A DNA stretch of 64,000 nt from Shouchella xiaoxiensis (GTDB taxonomy: Bacteria; Bacillota; Bacilli; Bacillales; Bacillaceae_D), in contig NZ_JAFBCV010000001.1 of NCBI RefSeq assembly GCF_016907895.1, forward strand, positions 434,001-498,000, in the 5' to 3' direction. This document shows positions 60,328-64,000 of the stretch, piece after piece (the stretch's first letter is position 1; each line of letters opens with the position of its first letter). The notes beneath the pieces were generated by a model that saw only the letters and a list, made by a program, of their open reading frames with translations, was not told the origin of the DNA and made no database searches. A program made the position numbers and the translations under genes.

Positions 60328-60436
60328 AAGTCACAAAAAAAAGGTTTCTTCCATAGAGACTCTTTTTTTATGCCAATTTTTAAAATGAACTGTTTATAAT
60401 AGCGTGATTTGTTATAGTCATGTAAAAGGGGGATGA

Positions 60437-61147
60437 ATGGACACAATGAAACAAATTATCGCATTAGGGGGCGGGGGCTTTTCAATGGAGCCTGACAATC
60501 TCTTACTGGATCAATACATAGTAAATCAAGCTAAGAAGGATCAACCAAAAATTTGCTTTATTCCGACGGCAAGTGGAGACTCAGAAACGTATATTCAACG
60601 ATTTTATAATGCGTTCAACCAGCTCGATTGCGTTCCTTCACACCTTTCATTGTTTAAACCACCGACTCGTGATCTAGCAAGCTTTGTGCTTGAAAAAGAG
60701 ATCATATACGTTGGTGGTGGGAACACAAAAAACCTGATGATTTTATGGAAGGAATGGGGGCTTGATCACTTGCTAAAGCAAGCATGGGAGAATGGCATCA
60801 TTCTATCAGGATTAAGCGCTGGTTCAATTTGCTGGTTTGAGGAAGGAGCAAGCGACTCTTATGGAGATCGCTTAGAACGAATTGGTGGCTTAGGTATTTT
60901 AGCAGGTAGTCATTGTCCCCATTATGACGGAGAAGAGCTACGTCGCCCTTCTTATTTAAAAATGATCAAAGAGAAGGAGCTTACAGCGGGTATCGCCGTT
61001 GATGATGGCGCAGCTCTTCATTATGTAGATCAAGAGCTGGTAACTTGTGTCAGTTCAAGAAAACAGGCTGGCGCGTATAACGTTTATCTCGAAGGAAACG
61101 AATCTGTTGAAGAGAAGATTGCTACGAATTACCTTGGTCAGACGTAA
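60437..61147 (+). CDS. pepE: Peptidase E (family S51, PepE-like)
   Basis: A 236-residue serine peptidase. The nucleophile elbow is LSGLSAGSICW with the serine in SAGS; GGGNTKNLM and the His in SHCPHYDGE complete the family pattern. GGGGG lies 4-8 bases before the ATG. Members split N-terminal Asp-X dipeptides or, in the cyanophycinase branch, related peptides. No signal peptide, so it is cytoplasmic. Confidence 0.92.
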   Translation: MDTMKQIIALGGGGFSMEPDNLLLDQYIVNQAKKDQPKICFIPTASGDSETYIQRFYNAFNQLDCVPSHLSLFKPPTRDLASFVLEKEIIYVGGGNTKNLMILWKEWGLDHLLKQAWENGIILSGLSAGSICWFEEGASDSYGDRLERIGGLGILAGSHCPHYDGEELRRPSYLKMIKEKELTAGIAVDDGAALHYVDQELVTCVSSRKQAGAYNVYLEGNESVEEKIATNYLGQT

Positions 61148-61313
61148 AGTTTAAAGCATAGGGTGGGTAAAGTTGATTTCGATTTTAGCCGTTCTTTAGA
61201 ATCATTTCGAACGTACCCTTGTTCTTCATAAGCCGAATTCATTTATGTTTAAGCGTGATCGCTGTAAACTAAATGAGAAATACATTTTGGTTAACAGGAA
61301 TGAGGAGGATCTT

Positions 61314-62429
61314 ATGGACAATTATTCAAGCACTAAAACGTTATTTGAACCATTTTCATTTGGTAGAGGACAGCTTCAGAGCAGGGTTGTCATGGCACCA
61401 ATGACAAGAGCCTTCTCACCAAATGGAGTACCAGGAAAAGATGTTGCGAGCTATTACCGTAAGCGGGCTGGACATGGTGTTGGTTTAATCGTAACGGAAG
61501 GAACAGCGATTAACCACCCAGCAGCAGTAAGCCACCCTGATATTCCGCGTTTTCATGGAGAAGACGCCCTTGCAGGCTGGGCGTATGTCGTGAAAGAAGT
61601 CCATCAAGCGGGAGGCAAAATCATTCCTCAGCTTTGGCATGTAGGTGCAGCCCGTAAGCAAGGAGACGGACCGAACGTTGAAGCGCCGCCGGTCAGTCCA
61701 TCGGGTGTTGGTCTTGGTGGGAATGAACATGGTGTAGCCTTAACAAAAGAAGAGATTAAGGAAATGATTCAAGCATACGCAACTGCGGCTGCGAACGCAG
61801 AAAAAATAGGGTTTGATGGCATTGAACTGCATGGTGCACATGGCTATTTAATTGACCAATTTTTATGGGAGCAGACAAACAAGCGGACAGATGAGTATGG
61901 TGGAGATATAGCCGGTAGAACGCGTTTTGCTACTGAAGTCATTCGCGCTTGTCGTGAAGCAACGAGCCCCGACTTTCCAATCGTGTTTCGTTTTTCGCAA
62001 TGGAAAGGTGGCGTATACGATGCAAAGCTTGCAAAAACCCCGGAAGAACTGAAGCAGCTGCTTACGCCACTAGTGGAAGCTGGAGTTGACTTATTCCATT
62101 GTTCCACTCGTCGGATTTGGGAAGCGGAATTTGCTGGTGAGGAACCGTTAAATTTAGCTGGCTGGACGAAGAAACTTACCGGTAAGCCAGTTATCTCAGT
62201 CGGTTCGCTTGGTATTAATCATGCTTTTCTAAGCACAAAGAGTAATGGGGAACAGACGATAGAAGATAATCTACGTCTTGTAGACGAGAAGCTGAATGCC
62301 GGCGAATTTGATCTTGTAGCTGTAGGACGTGCGCTGCTTGCAGATCCCGAATGGGCCGAAAAAGTCCGCGAGAATAGACTTGATGATGCCATTTTATATA
62401 CGAAAGATGCAGAAAAAGAATTGATATAA
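61314..62429 (+). CDS. Old Yellow Enzyme-type NADH:flavin oxidoreductase
   Basis: A 371-residue TIM-barrel flavoprotein from ATG 61314, 5 bases after GAGGAGG; an in-frame ATG further upstream has no ribosome binding site. VVMAPMTRAF is the N-terminal FMN loop, and LHGAHGYLIDQFLWEQTNKRTDEYGG is the OYE/2,4-dienoyl-CoA reductase signature. Cys in FHCSTRR and Val-Gly-Arg-Ala-Leu in LVAVGRALLADPEW fit the FMN phosphate site. It reduces activated alkenes with NAD(P)H. Probably a stress or detoxification enzyme. Confidence 0.93.
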   Translation: MDNYSSTKTLFEPFSFGRGQLQSRVVMAPMTRAFSPNGVPGKDVASYYRKRAGHGVGLIVTEGTAINHPAAVSHPDIPRFHGEDALAGWAYVVKEVHQAGGKIIPQLWHVGAARKQGDGPNVEAPPVSPSGVGLGGNEHGVALTKEEIKEMIQAYATAAANAEKIGFDGIELHGAHGYLIDQFLWEQTNKRTDEYGGDIAGRTRFATEVIRACREATSPDFPIVFRFSQWKGGVYDAKLAKTPEELKQLLTPLVEAGVDLFHCSTRRIWEAEFAGEEPLNLAGWTKKLTGKPVISVGSLGINHAFLSTKSNGEQTIEDNLRLVDEKLNAGEFDLVAVGRALLADPEWAEKVRENRLDDAILYTKDAEKELI

Positions 62430-62431
62430 AC

Positions 62432-62461
62432 AGAGAGCAGCCAATACTTTGGCTGCTTTCT
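62432..62461. terminator. Terminator between OYE gene and FMN reductase gene
   Basis: 13-bp stem AGAGAGCAGCCAA / TTGGCTGCTTTCT with a 4-base loop. T-rich but interrupted tail. Confidence 0.78.
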
Positions 62462-62467
62462 GTTTGT

Positions 62468-63022
62468 TTAGACCTTGTTTTTTAAGGCTTTGTTTAATGC
62501 TTGAGCTTGCTGCAATGCTAGATAATCTTGTTTAATCTCGCCTGGCTGATTTGCTTCTCCAATAATATAGGATGACAAAGGTTTCATTTGTAAGAAATCA
62601 AAAGCGAAATGAAACTGTTGGATAAGCGGCAATGCTTTTAGCTTTGGTTGATCTCCCCCGACAACGAGCACGATTGCTTCAACTGAGGGCATTCTTGCTT
62701 TGAGCTGAGGTCCATAGTGCTCATCTCGTAATGCTTGGCTAAGCCGATCAAACATTGTTTTCATCAGGCTCGACATGCCGTACCAGTATAATGGCGTTGC
62801 GAAAATAAGAAGATCGTTTTCCATAAAAGCTTGGACAATTTGGTCATAATCATCTAAGGCAGAAGGAAATCCTTCTTTTGTATGGCGTAAGTCAGTAAAA
62901 GGGTGGAGCGTCAACTCGCTTAATTTAATTATAGTAGTTGGAATGTCCGCTGTTACCATTTGTGCAAGCTCTTCCGTGTTGCCACCTCTTCTTGTACTTC
63001 CAATAATTGTTGCTATCTTCAT
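62468..63022 (-). CDS. NADPH-dependent FMN reductase/flavodoxin-like oxidoreductase
   Basis: A 184-residue flavodoxin-fold protein. The FMN phosphate loop is IGSTRRGGNTEEL, and LIFATPLYWYGMSSLMKTMFDRL is the second flavin contact of the iron-sulphur flavoprotein/NADPH:FMN family. AAGGGG precedes the ATG. It is divergent from a LysR gene 126 bases away, so that regulator likely controls it. Substrate unknown. Confidence 0.9.
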   Translation of the reverse strand: MKIATIIGSTRRGGNTEELAQMVTADIPTTIIKLSELTLHPFTDLRHTKEGFPSALDDYDQIVQAFMENDLLIFATPLYWYGMSSLMKTMFDRLSQALRDEHYGPQLKARMPSVEAIVLVVGGDQPKLKALPLIQQFHFAFDFLQMKPLSSYIIGEANQPGEIKQDYLALQQAQALNKALKNKV

Positions 63023-63148
63023 GTTTTTAGCCCCTTTTTAATCAGCTATGCAATTACTTAGTTCTAGTTTAAAATATGTATATTGATCATTAAAATGAAT
63101 GTTTTCGATTGTTATGATCGAAAAAAACGATTAAAAAGGAGTGGTGAA

Positions 63149-64000
63149 GTGGAAATCAAGCAGTTAATTACGTTTGTTGAAGTGGCTGAATCGCTTCATA
63201 TAACGCGAACGGCTAAGAAACTTTCATTTGCCCAATCAAGCGTAACGGCGCATATTAAAGCACTCGAAGCTTACGTCGGAACCGCATTATTTGAACGACT
63301 TGGCAAGAAAATCTATTTAACCGATGCAGGTCGTACATTTAAGCATTATGCCGACCAAATGATTGCTTTGGATGAGGAAGTGAAGGCAAAAATAAATGGT
63401 ACCGGAAGTGCTGTTGCGAAACTGACAGTTGGTGCACAAGAAAGCCAATGTACGTATCGCCTTACGCCCATTTTAAAAGCATTTAAACAACAGTATCCAG
63501 ATGTAGAGCTTGTCTTTAAACCAGCCCATTCTCATAAGATGGCGCGTGAAAAACTGCTTGAGGGCGCACTTGATTTTGCTTTTATTACGGACACTGCTGC
63601 AACTGGCTCATCTCTGGTTGTAGAAAAATTGATTAAGGAAGACGTCGTTCTAGTTGCCTCACCTGAACACGCTATTTTTAAACGAACTTCGTTGCCTACT
63701 CCAGCTGATTTAAAAGAAGAAACGTTTTTGCTTGCTGAAGCAGGCTGCTCATATCGTGATTATCTCGTAAAATGGTTTGAACGAGCAGACCAATCCATTT
63801 TTCATAAAATTGAATTTGGTAGTATTGAAACCATTAAGCAATGTGTATTAACTGGTCTTGGTATAGCAATTCTGCCTAAGATGGCTATCGAGAAAGAGCA
63901 GAGTGAAGGCATGTTAAAAATAGTGCAGTGGGATCCGCCAGACGATACGATTTATACTCATATTGCATGGCATAAAGACAAACAGTTGACGCGACCACTG
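63149..64000 (+). CDS. LysR-family transcriptional regulator, 3' end missing
   Basis: The frame runs to the window end (284 residues). GTG 63149 lies 7 bases after AAAAGGAG. The N-terminus is the LysR helix-turn-helix (MEIKQLITFVEVAESLHITRTAKKLSFAQSSVTAHIKALEAYVG), followed by an effector-binding domain (VGAQESQCTYRLTPILKAFKQQYP). Only the final residues are cut off, judged by the usual length of about 290-300. It is divergent from the FMN reductase gene, a normal layout for a LysR target. Confidence 0.93.
   Translation, partial: MEIKQLITFVEVAESLHITRTAKKLSFAQSSVTAHIKALEAYVGTALFERLGKKIYLTDAGRTFKHYADQMIALDEEVKAKINGTGSAVAKLTVGAQESQCTYRLTPILKAFKQQYPDVELVFKPAHSHKMAREKLLEGALDFAFITDTAATGSSLVVEKLIKEDVVLVASPEHAIFKRTSLPTPADLKEETFLLAEAGCSYRDYLVKWFERADQSIFHKIEFGSIETIKQCVLTGLGIAILPKMAIEKEQSEGMLKIVQWDPPDDTIYTHIAWHKDKQLTRPL

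Overview
The window looks like a chromosomal segment of a low-GC, Gram-positive, spore-former-type bacterium of the Bacillaceae. The evidence is strong AGGAGG-type ribosome binding sites, many T-tailed intrinsic terminators, catabolite-responsive (cre-like) sites, LplB/YtcP importers with YesL/YesM/YesN partners, an RsbR-type stressosome protein and a PdxR-PdxST vitamin B6 module. Several exported proteins are very acidic, which would fit an alkaliphilic or halotolerant relative of Bacillus (Shouchella/Alkalihalobacillus-like). That placement is an inference; there is no rRNA here to test it. No tRNA, rRNA, CRISPR array, prophage or IS transposase was seen.

Region 1 (1-23972) is a carbohydrate-uptake region. 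It holds two oligosaccharide ABC importers (permease, permease, lipoprotein), a YesM/YesN two-component system, a YesL-like DUF624 membrane protein, a small lipoprotein and four glycosidases without signal peptides: GH2, GH42, GH95 (alpha-L-fucosidase type) and GH31 (alpha-xylosidase type, with the YicI substrate-binding residues). Fucosidase, galactosidase and xylosidase together match the side chains of fucosylated xyloglucan. My main hypothesis is that this is a xyloglucan-oligosaccharide uptake and intracellular trimming locus. cre-like sites precede the GH42-GH95, yesMN and second importer units. Between 5.7 and 8.5 kb lie an acetyltransferase, an isochorismatase-like hydrolase and three small proteins.

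Region 2 (23.9-28.7 kb) has an AadK-type aminoglycoside adenylyltransferase, a MacB/FtsX-type ABC exporter and a PadR repressor. The aadK gene and the exporter share a TATAC-N3-GTATA palindrome in their upstream regions. Region 3 (28.7-32.6 kb, minus strand) is an envelope module: ECF sigma factor, RskA-like anti-sigma factor, a surface protein with a duplicated helical domain and an MPQTG sorting signal, and a lipoprotein class F-type sortase.

Region 4 (32.9-54.4 kb) is mostly housekeeping: hydroxyacyl-CoA dehydrogenase, HAD phosphatase, SelO pseudokinase, MFS transporter, DinB-like protein, membrane proteins, RsbR, AroD, YhfP-type reductase, DUF3500, SMI1, PdxR/PdxS/PdxT, and a second MurE-like ligase with an unusual amino-acid-recognition motif. 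Region 5 (54.4-64 kb) has a 274-bp dispersed-repeat-like element with inverted ends, an XRE-TPR regulator divergent from an MFS exporter with two identical operators, a NUDIX hydrolase, a paired SMR efflux system in which one subunit lacks the usual glutamate, peptidase E, an Old Yellow Enzyme-type reductase, an FMN reductase and a LysR gene cut by the window end.
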